From assembly GCA_037043455.1 (NCBI GenBank), contig JAWPHD010000283.1:1-64000 (forward strand): a stretch of DNA of 64,000 bases. Reading direction: 5' to 3'. The DNA comes from Cyrtodaria siliqua. Taxonomy: Eukaryota; Mollusca; Bivalvia; Adapedonta; Hiatellidae. Position 1 is the first letter of the stretch. Every line of letters begins with the position of its first letter. Both the position numbers and the translations under genes were made by a program. Under the pieces are notes generated by a model, which had not been told where the DNA came from, ran no database searches, and was given only the letters and a program-made list of their open reading frames with translations. Shown piece after piece: positions 1 through 12,065 of this stretch.

Positions 1-640
1 ACTCTCACTCTTTAACTACCGACTCTCCTAGACTTTCTGTGCTGTGCGCTCAGTATTATGCTAAAAGATTTACTCATATTGCTTTTCGGCAGTTAGTCGT
101 GCCTCACATAAGGACATCGACCTGTGTAGCTACAGGTTAACGCCAAGGTGATTACCTCAGTGTATGCATAAACTACCCACAAGACCTTTCAGTGAATGGT
201 CTCCACTAATATGGCAATACCTATTAATTCCCAGAATTCATAGTTTAGAACAGGTAAACAATAACAGCTGTTCCGATGATTAACCAACAACTAACGGACA
301 GTATTAGAAAACTCCCATTGCATGATCAGTTATAAGAGGGATTAACAGGGGTGAACTTGAATTACAATTGTATTACATTTGTAACTGTTAGGTTCAGTAC
401 AGTGGCAAGGCTGTAGTGTTACAACGATAGGCCTCTATACTAAGACGCATTACCGAGCAAAATATGGCTTTTGTCTACATACGCATACGCATAACCGCCA
501 ACGGATTACTTTATATTTAAATAAATTGTTTATAAATCATTTTGTAACAAAGTATTTGTTTATACAAACACATGAGTTCATAGTACCGAGTTAGGTCCGA
601 AAAAAACGAAAATATTAAATTCACACTTACAGTTGCTGCT
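1..640. other. AT-rich non-coding stretch, nothing recognised
   Basis: No open frame of useful length, no splice-bounded exon and no repeat unit could be seen. The sequence is AT-rich, especially around 500-560. Confidence 0.6.
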
Positions 641-650
641 TCAATTTATT

Positions 651-719
651 CTCCGCAACCGCATCGGAAGTGTCTCCGAAACGTCGTATTATCACCTCTT
701 TTTGGAGGCGGTTGCGGAG
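651..719. repeat. small GC-rich inverted repeat
   Basis: CTCCGCAACCGC at 651-662 is answered by its exact reverse complement GCGGTTGCGGAG at 708-719, a 12-bp stem with a 45-base loop. It stands out in AT-rich sequence and sits just upstream of a dispersed repeat. It could be the end of a small mobile element or a chance structure. Confidence 0.5.
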
Positions 720-734
720 TCTAGTAGGCGTGAT

Positions 735-1370
735 GTAGTTCGGAGTAAACTTCTAAGTAAATCGTGAAAATTTAATAATTATATAAAGTATTGAACTTCG
801 CGCAAAGCGAAGCCCCGATAATTAAATAAATATGCTGGTAAGCTTCGCAAAGCGGAGCCCACAGGCCATGATTCGTCCCGTTCGTCAATTTCGTATTTGA
901 CCTTAGTTGACATTTTAATACGGTTAGACAAATGCATGATTCGGTCTAGCAATGGGAGGATGGTGGTATTTTAGATATATTCGTGAATACATGTATTCTA
1001 AATGAAATAGAAACGTCCGGAAGATCATGCCAGTCCATCCCCCCCCCACCCCTGCCCCCTCCCCCACCAACCCCCGCTATGATAAGTTTAACATCAGGCC
1101 AATGTTGTCATTTGTACATGTAGTCCAGAGTAAACGTTTAAGTACTTCGTGAACATTTAATAATTACAAAGTATTGAGCTTCGTGCAACTATTCAGTGCT
1201 AAAATGTTTCAAGTAGTATAAATTAAACATAATTAGCAAACACTAAATAAACTAGCGAGGCGTGTTCGCACGAAGCGAGACCCCGAACATTAAAACAAAT
1301 CATATACCACATACTGCCATACGCATCGCGAAGCGGATCCCCAAATCCCTAACAAATTCATATTTTATAA
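735..1370. repeat. two diverged copies of a dispersed repeat
   Basis: Segment 735-905 and segment 1128-1375 are related in the same order: an AGTAAAC(T/G)T(T/C)(T)AAGTA core, a TTTAATAATTA run, AAAGTATTGA(A/G)CTTCG, then an AAGCGA(A/G)(G)CCCCGA block and a GC(A)AAGCGGA(G/T)CCC block. Both carry short self-complementary pieces of the form CTTCGCGAAGCG. The copies are diverged and no coding capacity is visible. A C-rich tract separates them. Confidence 0.55.
1037..1078. repeat. C-rich tract, possible G-quadruplex on - strand
   Basis: At least four runs of three or more C lie within about 40 bases, including a run of ten. On the - strand these are G runs with short loops, the usual pattern for a G-quadruplex. 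Structure formation is inferred, not shown. Confidence 0.5.
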
Positions 1371-1599
1371 CATGTGACAGTGTGGTAAACATGGTGAATT
1401 GTTGCTATAAACGCCACAATAATGCCGAGCGCAGCAAGGTGTATAACAATAATTTAACTAGACTGTTCCACGGCTTAATTTTTACGCATATTTGTAGTCT
1501 CCATCATCCAAACACACATTGCAAACGTGCGTCTGGTCTAAATTTCATTAAAATTATTGATAGATCTTTTGTAAATACCGCTTCGTAATTTATAAAGTG

Positions 1600-1895
1600 G
1601 CTGGCGTGGTCCTATGGATAACTGCTGAACTTGAAATCTGGTGAACCCGGGATCAAGCCACACAATCGCCACAGAGTTTCGTCTTCTTCAGCAATACACT
1701 TTTCATTAGCCTCATCCGTCGGATGGGGACGTAAACTGGGTGGTTTTCCTCCAAGCACTTATTTTAAAGAACTATATTTAAGACTATATTCGTTATAGTA
1801 TGCCAGGTTCCAACTTCATATGTGTGATCTCCTCTCACGGACGGCTCCAAATAACCTATAATGTGTTGATGAGCCATTAAACAACATTCAAATCG
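1600..1895 (+). repeat. decayed tRNA-derived SINE
   Basis: The copy follows the same order as the better-preserved SINEs at 13615 and 50460: a tRNA-like head with a degraded B box near 1645, then CCGTCGGATGGGGACGTAAA at 1716-1735, a block ending AATAACCTATAATGTGTTG and GAGCCATTAAACAACATTCA. It is clearly older, with many substitutions and a changed middle. It has no coding function. Confidence 0.75.
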
Positions 1896-2184
1896 TACCT
1901 TACACATTTAATTGGCTTATCCCAACATAAAAATGACGAACCAGACGCTCTTCATCGCCATCACACCCCTAACATTCGACAAGCAGTGTTAGCCTATGCT
2001 TGCCAGATTTTAAGGGGCTCGCACGTTGTCAACCCTTTTGTGTTTGTGATGTCGTTTGCATTTTTTATTACTTTTGCCTTCTCGTTTGTCTGTTTGCGCG
2101 TTTGTTTTTGTGTTTTGTGGTTGACTGTCGTCATTGAATGCTACTTTCCCTGTCCGATTTTTATATATTTCTTAGTAAGAGTAA

Positions 2185-2275
2185 GGGAATGGGCCTTTAC
2201 CTGTATCATTCCCCTCTCTCAGGAGGGGCTCTAAATAACATATAATGTTTTGACGATCCGTTAACATTCATATTA
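2185..2275 (+). repeat. 3' fragment of the same SINE family
   Basis: Only the end part is present: a CATTCCCCTCTCTCAGG block, GGCTCTAAATAACATATAAT and a degraded GTTAACATTCA end. It lacks the tRNA-like head. Upstream, 1896-2184, no gene or repeat was recognised. Confidence 0.6.
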
Positions 2276-2428
2276 AGTTCTATGATAATGATACTGTTTG
2301 CATATTGAGTATGACCACTCAAAATTGAATTATTAAAACATGTCTGTCGATATTAAAAAAAACTTTAATTTAAAATGAAACAGTATGCCTAGATATATCA
2401 TATATTTAAATAAATTTAAATCATATAT

Positions 2429-2830
2429 TTAAATAAAAAATGAAAACATATATAAATCATTCATCCAATATAAATAATTGTGAATTTTATCCACTCGCAT
2501 TTCCCACTTCGCCGTGCTTTTCTTCTCCCCTAGCTTGACCCCTGAAATATTAATATTATGTTCAGAATTGTCCAACATTTCTTTCCAGCAGCTGAGCTGC
2601 AAGTTCTTGTTTTCATTATGTTGCCAAAATGGTTCTGTGGCATCATTCTTCATTGTCGCCAGAATGTCGCCACAGCTTTTACATTGTATATGTTTCAAGA
2701 ACTTCGCCAGAGATCTTGCCTCTCGTATACATGCAAACACTTCTGTTATGGCGATACATTGCAGCAACATGCAGCAACGTTGATGCAACAAAATCATTTC
2801 GGTAAGGGAGATCATGTATATATCTAGAAA
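2429..2830 (-). other. unassigned open frame of 128 codons, possible exon
   Basis: A - strand frame from 2815 to 2429 contains a CKSCG pair of cysteines and a later W-rich, K-rich stretch. Upstream on the - strand a TTTTTCTAG acceptor-like site lies just before its ATG. I do not recognise a family. The overlapping + strand frames are also open, the neighbours give no support, and no downstream donor was found, so it may equally be chance or a repeat remnant. Confidence 0.2.
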
Positions 2831-3436
2831 AAATACAAACGCCTAGACACAAAGCTAGTTTTCAAAGACTTTAATGAAGTCAGAGCAAAGATAGATATAA
2901 AAATCGAACAGGAAAAGCAGCATTCAAGGACGACAATCAACCACAAACACACACAGAAACAACGAACAAATGTAAAGAACACGAGATTAAACCTTTCTGG
3001 GTAAGATCATGCGTATTTCAAACTTTACTTTTTTGTAGGCAACTGGTGTCAATTAACAACATTGTCACAATTGTACTGTATCGTATTGCGGTTAAAATTT
3101 CGTATAAACTATCGTGAAACACTTCTTGCAAGTATGTTCTTTCTTTACGGCTTCCAAAATGCAGACATAAATATGAAAGAAAAAAAATATATTCTTGATT
3201 TTGTTCCAAAAATATATCCCATTTCAAAGAAAACATTTGATAGAAGTTACTTTTTACAGACTCTTCTCGTTCCCGTATAAACATAGGGTCAGTTCTATCT
3301 CCGACACCTAACACCTTCGTTTAATTGAAAGTGTTAAGCGTCACTTTAATCCAAATTTATGTCGTTCCTGGTTAAGTTCTCCCAACTAGTCCAAATACTC
3401 AAATGTCACTTTAGAATAGAATAACACATTCATATG
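2831..3436. other. non-coding stretch, nothing recognised
   Basis: Short overlapping frames occur on both strands near 3018-3314 but none resembles a known protein or has convincing splice sites. Confidence 0.5.
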
Positions 3437-3438
3437 TA

Positions 3439-3683
3439 CTGAGGGAAAAAAGTTTAGCAAGTTTGTAGATGGAATAATACTGTATACAAGATATACTGAC
3501 ATTTTGGGAATTTACGGGCTTGAACCCTACGTTCAGTTATTCGTTAAGTCATTAAGATGTTCGACTGTTATTGATGTGTGTTTAGTAAAATATTGTGTCT
3601 ATGGCAGTAGTTTCTTGATTTTACAACCAAAAATGTATTATTTCCAAGATGCAACAAAAACTTGCTAAACTTTTTTCCCACAG
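3439..3683. mobile_element. MITE with ~45-bp terminal inverted repeats and TA flanks
   Basis: The left end CTGAGGGAAAAAAGTTTAGC is matched by the reverse complement of the right end at 3661-3683, and similarity continues inward for about 45-50 bases with a few mismatches. The element is bounded by TA at 3437-3438 and 3684-3685, the target duplication of Tc1/mariner elements. At 245 bp it has no coding room, so it must have been moved by another transposase. The family assignment rests on TA and terminal repeats only. Confidence 0.75.
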
Positions 3684-3689
3684 TATATA

Positions 3690-4350
3690 ATATAAATCCT
3701 CAATGTATGTTACAATCCAAAAGCATCCAATATGAATTCACGAATTATAGTTAATTATAACTATATAATGAACAACTATCAATCCCACAAAACCTTTATA
3801 TATACTGTCATAGAATTCCTAGAAGTATCTGTTCCTGAGCATTCCAAACCAATATGCAACATAAACATATTTTCAAAATTATCCAGAAACACCTACAAGT
3901 TACTGATTTAAATGGCCTTGAATGACAAAATCAATAATAAACATGTACATGCAACATCGTAAATAAACATAGACATAGAAAAAATATATTAATAGTAACA
4001 ACGTTTATGTAATGTGAAGCTTTAAGAAGGACCATATATTGTCAGATTACATCTTATGAACAGATTCAATAAACCGAGTCTGTTACGTTCAGTAAATATT
4101 TATTTAACACGTGTACATGTACTACGCAGAAGAAGAGAATGCAACTTAAAATAGGTGACATTGTTTATATGTTACCCAGAACTGTAGTGTTACATATTAT
4201 AATGGAATATGCGCAACGTTGTAGTTAAGAGGTAATAGTTGTCATTATTCATGACAGTTCAAAACTATAGTGTCAAATTATAACAACCTTTTTAGATCAG
4301 ATAATTACTTTCACATTTCTGCTACCCAAAACATAAATTAAAATGAATAA
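3690..4350. other. non-coding stretch, nothing recognised
   Basis: AT-rich sequence with no long frame and no clear repeat unit. Confidence 0.5.
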
Positions 4351-4505
4351 GCATCACTGCATGAAATAAGGGATTTAATTAAAACTTAAATATGCTTAAA
4401 TATATTTAAATTTCATGTTCTGGATTTAAGATCAATTTAATTACACTTAAATATCTAAATTAAGTTTTTCACTTTTATGTCGAATTTAATTGAGTTTAAT
4501 TTTGA
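4350..4505. repeat. left edge of the 41-bp satellite element
   Basis: The edge begins CACTGCATGAAATAAGGGAT and continues as TTAAAT-rich sequence into the tandem array. The reverse complement of the right edge of the 54-bp array at 22300-22335 begins almost identically with CACTGCATGAAAATAGGCAT. This suggests a shared element end. Confidence 0.5.
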
Positions 4506-7060
4506 TTAAATGTATATTTACACCATGTTGCACATTTAATGTGTGATTAAATGTATCAATATACCATGTAGCAAATTTAATTTGCGATTAAATGTAACTA
4601 TATACCATGTTGCAAATTTAATGTGCGATTAAATGTATACATACATCATGTTGCAAATTTAAGATGTGATTAAATGTATATTTACACCATGTTGCTAATT
4701 TAAGGTGTGATTAAATGTATACATACACCAAGTTTTAAATTTAAGGTGTGATTAAATGTATACATACACCATGTTTTAAATTTAAGGTGTGATTAAATGT
4801 ATACATACACCATGTTTTAAATTTAAGGTGTGATTAAATGTATATATACACCAAGTTGTAAATTTAAAATGTGATTAAATGTATACATACACCATGTTGC
4901 AAATTTAAGGTGTGATTAAATGTATACATACACCATATAGCAAATTTAAGGTGTGATTAAATGTATACATACACCATGTTTTTAAATTTAAGGTGTGATT
5001 AAATGTATACATACACCATGTTTTAAATTTAAGGTGTGATTAAATGTATACATACACCATGTTGCACATTTAAGGTGTGATTAAATGTATACATACACCA
5101 TATAGCAAATTTAAGGTGTGATTAAATGTATACATACACCAAGTTTTAAATTTAAGGTGTGATTAAATGTATACATACACCATGTTTTAAATTTAAGGTG
5201 TGATTAAATGTATACATACACCATGTTTTAAATTTAAGGTGTGATTAAATGTATATATACACCAAGTTGTAAATTTAAGGTGTGATTAAATGTATACATA
5301 CACCATGTTGCAAATTTAAGATGTGATTAAATGTATACATACACCATATAGCAAATTTAAGGTGTGATTACATGTATACATACACCATGTTTTTAAATTT
5401 AAGGTGTGATTAAATGTATACATACACCATGTTTTAAATTTAAGGTGTGATTAAATGTATATATACACCAAGTTGTAAATTTAAAATGTGATTAAATGTA
5501 TACATACACCATGTTGCAAATTTAAGGTGTGATTAAATGTATACATACACCATATAGCAAATTTAAGGTGTGATTAAATGTATACATACACCATGTTTTT
5601 AAATTTAAGGTGTGATTAAATGTATACATACACCATGTTTTAAATTTAAGGTGTGATTAAATGTATATATACACCAAGTTGTAAATTTAAGGTGTGATTA
5701 AATGTATACATACACCATGTTGCACATTTAAGGTGTGATTAAATGTATACATACACCATATAGCAAATTTAAGGTGTGATTAAATGTATACATACACCAA
5801 GTTTTAAATTTAAGGTGTGATTAAATGTATACATACACCATGTTTTAAATTTAAGGTGTGATTAAATGTATACATACACCATGTTTTAAATTTAAGGTGT
5901 GATTAAATGTATATATACACCAAGTTGTAAATTTAAGGTGTGATTAAATGTATACATACACCATGTTGCAAATTTAAGATGTGATTAAATGTATACATAC
6001 ACCATATAGCAAATTTAAGGTGTGATTACATGTATACATACACCATGTTTTTAAATTTAAGGTGTGATTAAATGTATACATACAACATGATGCAAATTTA
6101 AGGTGCGATTAAATGTGTACATACACCATGTAGCATATTTAAGGTGTGATTAAATGTATACATACACCATGTTTTAAATTTAAGGTGTGATTAAATGTAT
6201 ATATACACCATGTTGCAAATTTAAGGTGTGATTAAATGTATACATACATCATGTTGCAAATTTAAGGTGTGATTAAATGTATACATACACCATGTTGCAA
6301 ATTTAAGGTGCGATTAAATGTATACGTACACCATGTTGCAAATTTAAGGTGCGATTAAATGTATACATACACCATAGTGTAATGCAATGTGTGATTAAAT
6401 GTATACATACACCATGTTTTAAATTTAAGGTGTGATTAAATGTATACATACACCATGTTGCAAATTTAAGGTGCGATTAAATGTGTACATACACCATGTA
6501 GCATATTTAAGGTGTGATTAAATGTATACATACACCATGTTTTAAATTTAAGGTGTGATTAAATGTATACATACACCACGTTACAAATTTAAGGTGTGAT
6601 TAAATGTGTACATACACCATGTAGCATATTTAAGGTGTGATTAAATGTATATATACACCATATAGCAAATTTAAGGTGCGATTAAATGCATACATACACC
6701 ATATTGTAAATGCAATGTGTGATTAAATGTATATATACGCCATGTTGTAAATTTACGGTATGATTAAATTTATACATACACCATATTGTAAATGCAATGT
6801 GTGATTAAATGTATATATACACCATATTGTAAATGAAATGTGTGATTAAATGTATATATACACCATGGTGTAAATTTAAGGTGTGATTATATATACATAC
6901 ACCATGTTACAAATTTAAGATGTGATTAAATGTATATATACACCATGTAGCAAATTTACGGTGTGATTAAATGTATACATACACCATGTTTTAAATATGT
7001 GATTAAATGTTTAAATATACAAAGTTGTAAATTTTATGTGCAATTAAATGTATTTATCAT
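4505..7060. repeat. 41-bp satellite array with higher-order repeats
   Basis: About 60 monomers of 41 bp repeat the core GGTGTGATTAAATGTATACA followed by TACACCATGTTTTAAATTTAA. GTGTATGTATACA and TGTATACATACACC make each monomer partly self-complementary. Early monomers (4505-4680) and late ones (6700-7060) are the most diverged, the middle is the most uniform, as expected for homogenisation by unequal exchange. Marked variants recur at about 617 and 658 bases, i.e. blocks of 15-16 monomers. No frame stays open. Confidence 0.95.
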
Positions 7061-7079
7061 ATAACATGCGGTGTGGGAG

Positions 7080-7370
7080 TGTAATAACACCATTCAATAT
7101 TTTTGATATTCCACTAGTGGTATAACAAAGTTAATGACGTCATGTTAATGTATGTTTTCTGACGTAATTTGTGTCTATAAACTAAATGATGTCCTGCGTT
7201 AAATACCCAATGAGCTGTTGAACATGAAGTTACAAATAAAGACATGTCAATTAATATAGACTTAAGCAGCTTTAAGTTAAGATGAAGAACTGTCTGAAGT
7301 TTTATGAACATATGTGAAATACTTTTGGCCAAGGTAAGGTTGCAGGTTACTTAAAGTTTGACGGATGACA
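7080..7370. other. non-coding stretch after the satellite
   Basis: A short - strand frame at 7114-7332 resembles nothing known. No exon or repeat is evident. Confidence 0.4.
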
Positions 7371-7735
7371 GACGACAAAGTGAGCCCTAAGACGTAGGCG
7401 ACATGTAAAGGGCATAACTCTGGTATCCACAGAACTGCAAGACAGAGTTACAGATCTTGTGTTATGCACATCATTACAAGATGGTTATTCATTGAGGTAA
7501 GTTTGACAGTAACAGAACAAAAGTTATTGAAGTTTTAGCCAGGACATGAACATCGAGACCGAATGACTATCACTATATCCAAACACTATACATTATATCT
7601 TCAAGACAGGGGGCATAATTTAGAACATACAATATTATAAGTTATGGCCTGGAACGGATGGACAGACGGTTTGAACACTATATGACCTCTGGCTCTTCGA
7701 GACCTGGGGCATAAAAACAGACAACATACAAATTG
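7370..7735. repeat. decayed dispersed repeat of the 'GGGCATAACTC' type
   Basis: The stretch has the tone of repeats common in mollusc genomes: GACGGATGACAGACGAC, AAGGGCATAACTCTGG, later GGGGCATAA twice and GGATGGACAGACGG. It has no coding frame. The class is a guess from phrase similarity; I cannot define its ends. Confidence 0.45.
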
Positions 7736-7739
7736 ATGA

Positions 7740-8190
7740 CAATACCTCACCATGAGCCAGTGGCTCGGATCTAAAATGAAGGGGAAAACAAAACAAAATT
7801 GTGGTTTTAATTTAATAACAACTTAATTCTTACAATCTAATAACGTCTTCAACTTAATAGATTTACATTATTTTAGGACTTTGAATTTTCTTTTTTTTCA
7901 ATACAACTTTACAGCAGTTTATATTTATAGTTCAGATGTATCATCATATCATGCATTTACACTGATCTCAACAAAAAATCATTCAGAGCAACAGATAGGC
8001 ATAGTATAGACGTATTTGCATAAACACCCAATTAAAAATGATTGAAAACGCAATTAAAATCAAATCAAAGCGAACCAAAAATAGTGAGTGGAATTTTATG
8101 GGACATTTTGTTACTCACCGATTCTAGAATGAATGCAACGGCTTACACCAGCAGTCGAATTTATTAGAAAAGAAAAAAGGTCACTGAATT
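7740..8190. other. non-coding stretch, nothing recognised
   Basis: AT-rich, no long frame, no splice-bounded exon, no repeat unit seen. Confidence 0.5.
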
Positions 8191-8640
8191 GGAATTGAAT
8201 TGAATTGAATTGGGGTTTTAAGGCGCACCAACACATGAAAAGGTTATATGGCGCCTAAAAGACATGAACATGCCAGGCTCATGTTCCATGTACATCGAGA
8301 TAAAATATGGAAAATGGGCCTAGAACCTTCTCACCCTGAACTGCAGAGTTGCTGCAAATTCTATCGTAGAAACTCCATTTACGCTGGAGCCACGTTATTG
8401 TTGTTCTGCCACTGCTCTTTTGATGCGAGCGAGATAGCACCTGAAACAATGCAGGGATCATGATGAAGACCTTTAATGAACATGAACAAAAAGGTGATGA
8501 AATGAACATGAATTTGGGGGGATTCTACCCCTCTGCTTACCCCTCCAAAAGGATCTGCAGTGGCCGTATTCTTTGCCCCGTGACCAAACGGGGCCCCCGG
8601 CAACCACACGGGCCACTGAATTGGAAACAAGAGTTCCATG
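8185..8640 (-). repeat. SINE-like element on - strand with ATTCA-type tail
   Basis: Read on the - strand it ends TGTTGGTGCGCCTTAAAACC followed by CCAATTCAATTCAATTC, i.e. a GTTGxTGxGCCxTTAAA block and a short (ATTCA) tail. The tRNA-SINEs at 13615 and 50460 finish with the same architecture, TGTTGATGAGCCGTTAAAC then the same tail. The body between 8260 and 8640 differs from those SINEs and several short frames in it are chance. It may share only a tail with the other family. Confidence 0.55.
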
Positions 8641-8649
8641 GCTGATTTT

Positions 8650-9680
8650 TATCTGCTTAAAACTTTAGTAACACCACCAGGCATGTAATCAACTGAATAG
8701 TAATGCATACATGTACTTAAATTGCTTAAAATATGTAAATACCCAGTTAAAATGAAAATGAGGGGTATTACCTGTATGATTAAGACATTTTTCAACAATA
8801 TCCAATTCAATTCAATTTTGCCAGTACACAATTAAAACCAAAACTATGGGGTAATACCCAATTAACTTCCAAAGCTTATCTGCTGCTCTGATCATTCATA
8901 AACGAACTAGATTATTTTTTTTTGTCTTGATTTACAACATACCAGCAATCTCATTAAAATCAGACCCTTTAATATGCTACGATACTATACACTACTAAGG
9001 TATAGACTGCTTCACTGCGCATGTCGCGTTTCAGTCTATGCTCGGTATTGAAAGAGACAATGTCTGTAACTTTTATCTTATAAAACACAAAAAAAAATCG
9101 TTGACAAACATAACACATCAACCATTATTGAATATTTGCCTAATAAAATCAAGATTGTCAATAGTGATACAAAAAAAACACTTTGTAGGGTTGTCTCATA
9201 ACCCACACTAAAATTACACTCGCCGGTAATAACAGAACGTTGCTATCAACTGCGGTTAAAGCGGGCCAGATGTATTATTGCGTACTATATAGAAAACCTG
9301 ATGTTGCAATATTCTCGGTATTGACCGCGCCCATGATTTTCTTCGTATTATTGCTGTAAAACATGCCATTTAATGCATTTCTTTGAATTTATCATGCAAA
9401 AACACAGCATTAACACAGACTTTTTTTTTCTTCCGGATATGTGTTTTGTGTGGATTTTCGTTTGTTCAGTTCACTCGAAAGTCGAACATCATCTGAAAGT
9501 TCATATGAAACGCGCGATTTCATTGGTTGAATTTAGTTGATCTTCTCATGAATATTGGTAAGATGAAAGGTCGATCTGACGTGACCTCCAAGGCAGTGTT
9601 GTCAGATCCTATAGCGGAGAGTATCAAAGCGTAATTAGAATGGTTTTAATGAGACTAAAGATACCAGTCGTAAAAGGAAT
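8650..9680. other. non-coding stretch with one shared short repeat
   Basis: No gene seen. AAAGAGACAATGTCTGTAAC at 9051-9070 recurs at about 17927-17946 with similar sequence after it, so both are pieces of one dispersed repeat whose ends I cannot fix. Confidence 0.45.
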
Positions 9681-9686
9681 ATGGAA

Positions 9687-9822
9687 TATCTAACTCCCAT
9701 TGCAAGATACATTTTGTAACGTTTTATAAGATACTGGGCAAAACCCGATCCCATTGCAAGATAAATTTGTAATGTTTTACAAAGTACAGGACGAAACCCC
9801 CCGTCAACTGCAAGATAAATTG
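9687..9822. repeat. three diverged ~55-60 bp tandem units
   Basis: CCCATTGCAAGATA at about 9695 and 9750 and a CAACTGCAAGATAAATT at about 9803 are each followed by TTGTAA(C/T)GTTTTA(T/C)AA and a TAC(T/A)GG(G/A)C(A/G)AAACC block. The unit count is three with the last cut short. A - strand frame over them only reads the repeat. Confidence 0.6.
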
Positions 9823-9829
9823 TGTTTAC

Positions 9830-10650
9830 TACAGAGATCTCTAATACATGTAAACATTTCAATACTTTATCATACACAAATCAGTTTGCTTTCTTGTTAT
9901 GTAATGAAGACGAATATATAATCAATAGAACAGCAGGGTTTATTTACACATGTTATAACATGAGATTTAATCATTTGAACTGTAATATAAGTAACAAAAC
10001 AGGTCTGTCATGTTAGTGTTATAAATCATGGATTTTTCATAAATATAATGTGCACTTAACGGCTGTAAGAACTTGTTGAAGTTCTTGAATTGAATTGATA
10101 AACTGTTATTGTTGTTTATGCCTTATCTAATTACATGTTTACTTATGTTTAATTGTGTTGTATAATCTGAATTAAGCTTTCGTTATTTTATAACCTCATG
10201 CATATATGTCAAAATTATTATGTGATTACTATGCCAGTGATGGCCCATAATTGAAAATAAAAGATATTCTATTCTATTCCTCCCCTGGATATCCGCTAGG
10301 AGGCCACTAACGGAAATGCTGACCCAGCCAATCAAATGCAGGGATATAAAATTTCACGCGGAAAACTGAGATTGTGTCTTGTTTACAAAGAAATGTGTGT
10401 ATAAAATCGTTTTAGTACAGTTATTTCGATATTTTATAAGCGTCGGTGATCAAGTTTGAAATGGTAAGTCAGTGTTACTTTGTTTGATGGGAAAAGTATG
10501 TGTAAAATATTTGTGAACAATAACGAATCCCGATCGATTTCGTACTCGTTGGAAATTATGGGCCCATCTTTTTTGATTTTTTCTATCCTTTTTTCAAAAG
10601 ATATTCTCCAACGACCAGTCTCTTGACGATAATGTTCTTTTTAGATACTG
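9830..10650. other. non-coding stretch with a repeat tail at 10235-10285
   Basis: No exon seen. GATGGCCCATAATTGAAAAT followed by AAAAGATATTCTATTCTATTC looks like the 3' end of a retroposon with a short TTCTA tail, similar to 14255-14270, but no body could be recognised. Confidence 0.4.
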
Positions 10651-10656
10651 CACACA

Positions 10657-10705
10657 ACCCCCCCCCCCCCACCCCCCCCCCCCCCCCACCCCACCACACC
10701 ACATA
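10657..10705. repeat. long C tract, G-rich on - strand
   Basis: Two C runs of about 14 and 16 bases separated by a single A, followed by CACCCCACCACACC. On the - strand this is a long G run able to form a quadruplex. The apparent glycine-rich - strand frame here is only translated homopolymer. Such tracts are also prone to sequence-length error. Confidence 0.7.
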
Positions 10706-10929
10706 ACACACCATAATCCGAGCATTCTCTGACCTTGCATTCCCATTTTAGGATTTTGATATTTCATCTGCTTAAAAAGCCACACACAAAAAGATAAAAA
10801 AAAGAAGGCTTTTAGGGTCAAAGAATGTTTGAATTAAGAATTACGGTGAGATCTTGCATGCAATGTGTGTGGCTCTCCCTGCACACAGTGCCGAAGGCTT
10901 TACATCCACTCCAAAAGATAGCATACTTC

Positions 10930-11060
10930 CGCTGATGGGGTCTGGGCTCTTCATTGGACCAAAAAATGTTTAGCCATTTTGGCTAAACCACCTCAATTTT
11001 CTTTAGCCAATGGGATTTTTGTTTAGCCATTTTTGGCTAAGCTTTTTTAGCCATTTTAGC
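10930..11060. repeat. cluster of TTTAGCCA / TGGCTAAA short inverted repeats
   Basis: TTTAGCCA occurs repeatedly, with its complement TGGCTAAA, between 10967 and 11060. The segment opens GGGTCTGGGCTCTTCATTGG, which is answered in inverse by AATGAAGAGCCCAGGGGGTC at 12059-12078. This could be one end of a foldback element reaching to about 12075. Confidence 0.5.
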
Positions 11061-11930
11061 AGAATTTAATACAATTTCCGATTACATATTTGTATAATTT
11101 TCTTACCATTAATATATATGTATATATATTAAACCAAGTTGAATGATATTATTTCTTTGACAGTTTCTAACAGTTAGATGGTTACATGAACATGGTTAAA
11201 ACTTGATTTTAATATGTTGCCTCTATTATCACCACTGCCTCTATTATTTGTCACAGTTGGGGACATGTTCCAATGATGAATGTTGTAAGAAAACACAATT
11301 CTAAGCATACATGTATGCAGGTTCATTTTTACGACCTTTTTATATGTTGGTGCGTCGTGAAACCCTTCAATCAATCAAGCATTCAATCAATCAAGAAAGC
11401 AACCAAGCATGTACCCATGATGGAAAAAACGGATGACATAGTTATCGTTCTGTTTCGTGTGGCCACGCGTACAACTCGAAAGAAATGGCTTGGTTTCAAT
11501 GCGCGAAAACAGATGACAATGTATTGTTTACATGTTGTTTACATGTACGTATCATGGGCTACTTTCAGTTTTGAATAACGGAGTTACAAAGTCATTATTT
11601 TAGTTAAAAGGGTGTAAATCTTTGTAGGAGAAAGGTTAATTATTACCATTTTGATAATACGTCTTCGTTTTGTTTTCGCGCTGTTTTGCGTTGTTTTTGT
11701 TATTGAAAAATGCGACTTTTTTTCGGCAAGCTCTTGTTGGGTTTACAATTTTCCTCCAGTGTAAGCACACCAAGTGAGTTGCAGTTAGACGTCGCTAGGT
11801 AAAATAAGCCGTGTGTAATATAAAGCGCGCAATTGTCGTAACACCGTCTATAGATTTTAGCTCTTCTGTAAACACAGAGAACCCGTCAAGGATTATTCAG
11901 AAAAACATGGCCGCGCCCACGAACTACTTT
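11060..11930. other. non-coding stretch, nothing recognised
   Basis: Frames of 66 and 101 codons on opposite strands overlap at 11174-11578 and resemble nothing known. Confidence 0.45.
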
Positions 11931-12060
11931 CGCCAATTTCGCCAATACCAGCCGTCAGTTTACATGGGTTAAAATGACTTTAGCCAAATTGGCGAAAGCA
12001 CTTGACAAAGGTTTCGCCATTTGCAATTTGATTTCGCCTATGGCGACTGGCGAAGGCAAA
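11930..12060. repeat. cluster of TTTCGCCA / TGGCGAAA short inverted repeats
   Basis: TTTCGCCAATTTCGCCAA near 11929, TTGGCGAAAGC near 11986, TTTCGCCATTTGC near 12012 and TTTCGCCTATGGCGACTGGC near 12030 repeat the same core on both strands. It mirrors the TTTAGCCA cluster at 10960 both in position and in base pattern. Confidence 0.5.
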
Positions 12061-12065
12061 TGAAG

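Noticed and set aside
10594..10821. Glycine-rich - strand frame
   Set aside because: Translated C homopolymer.
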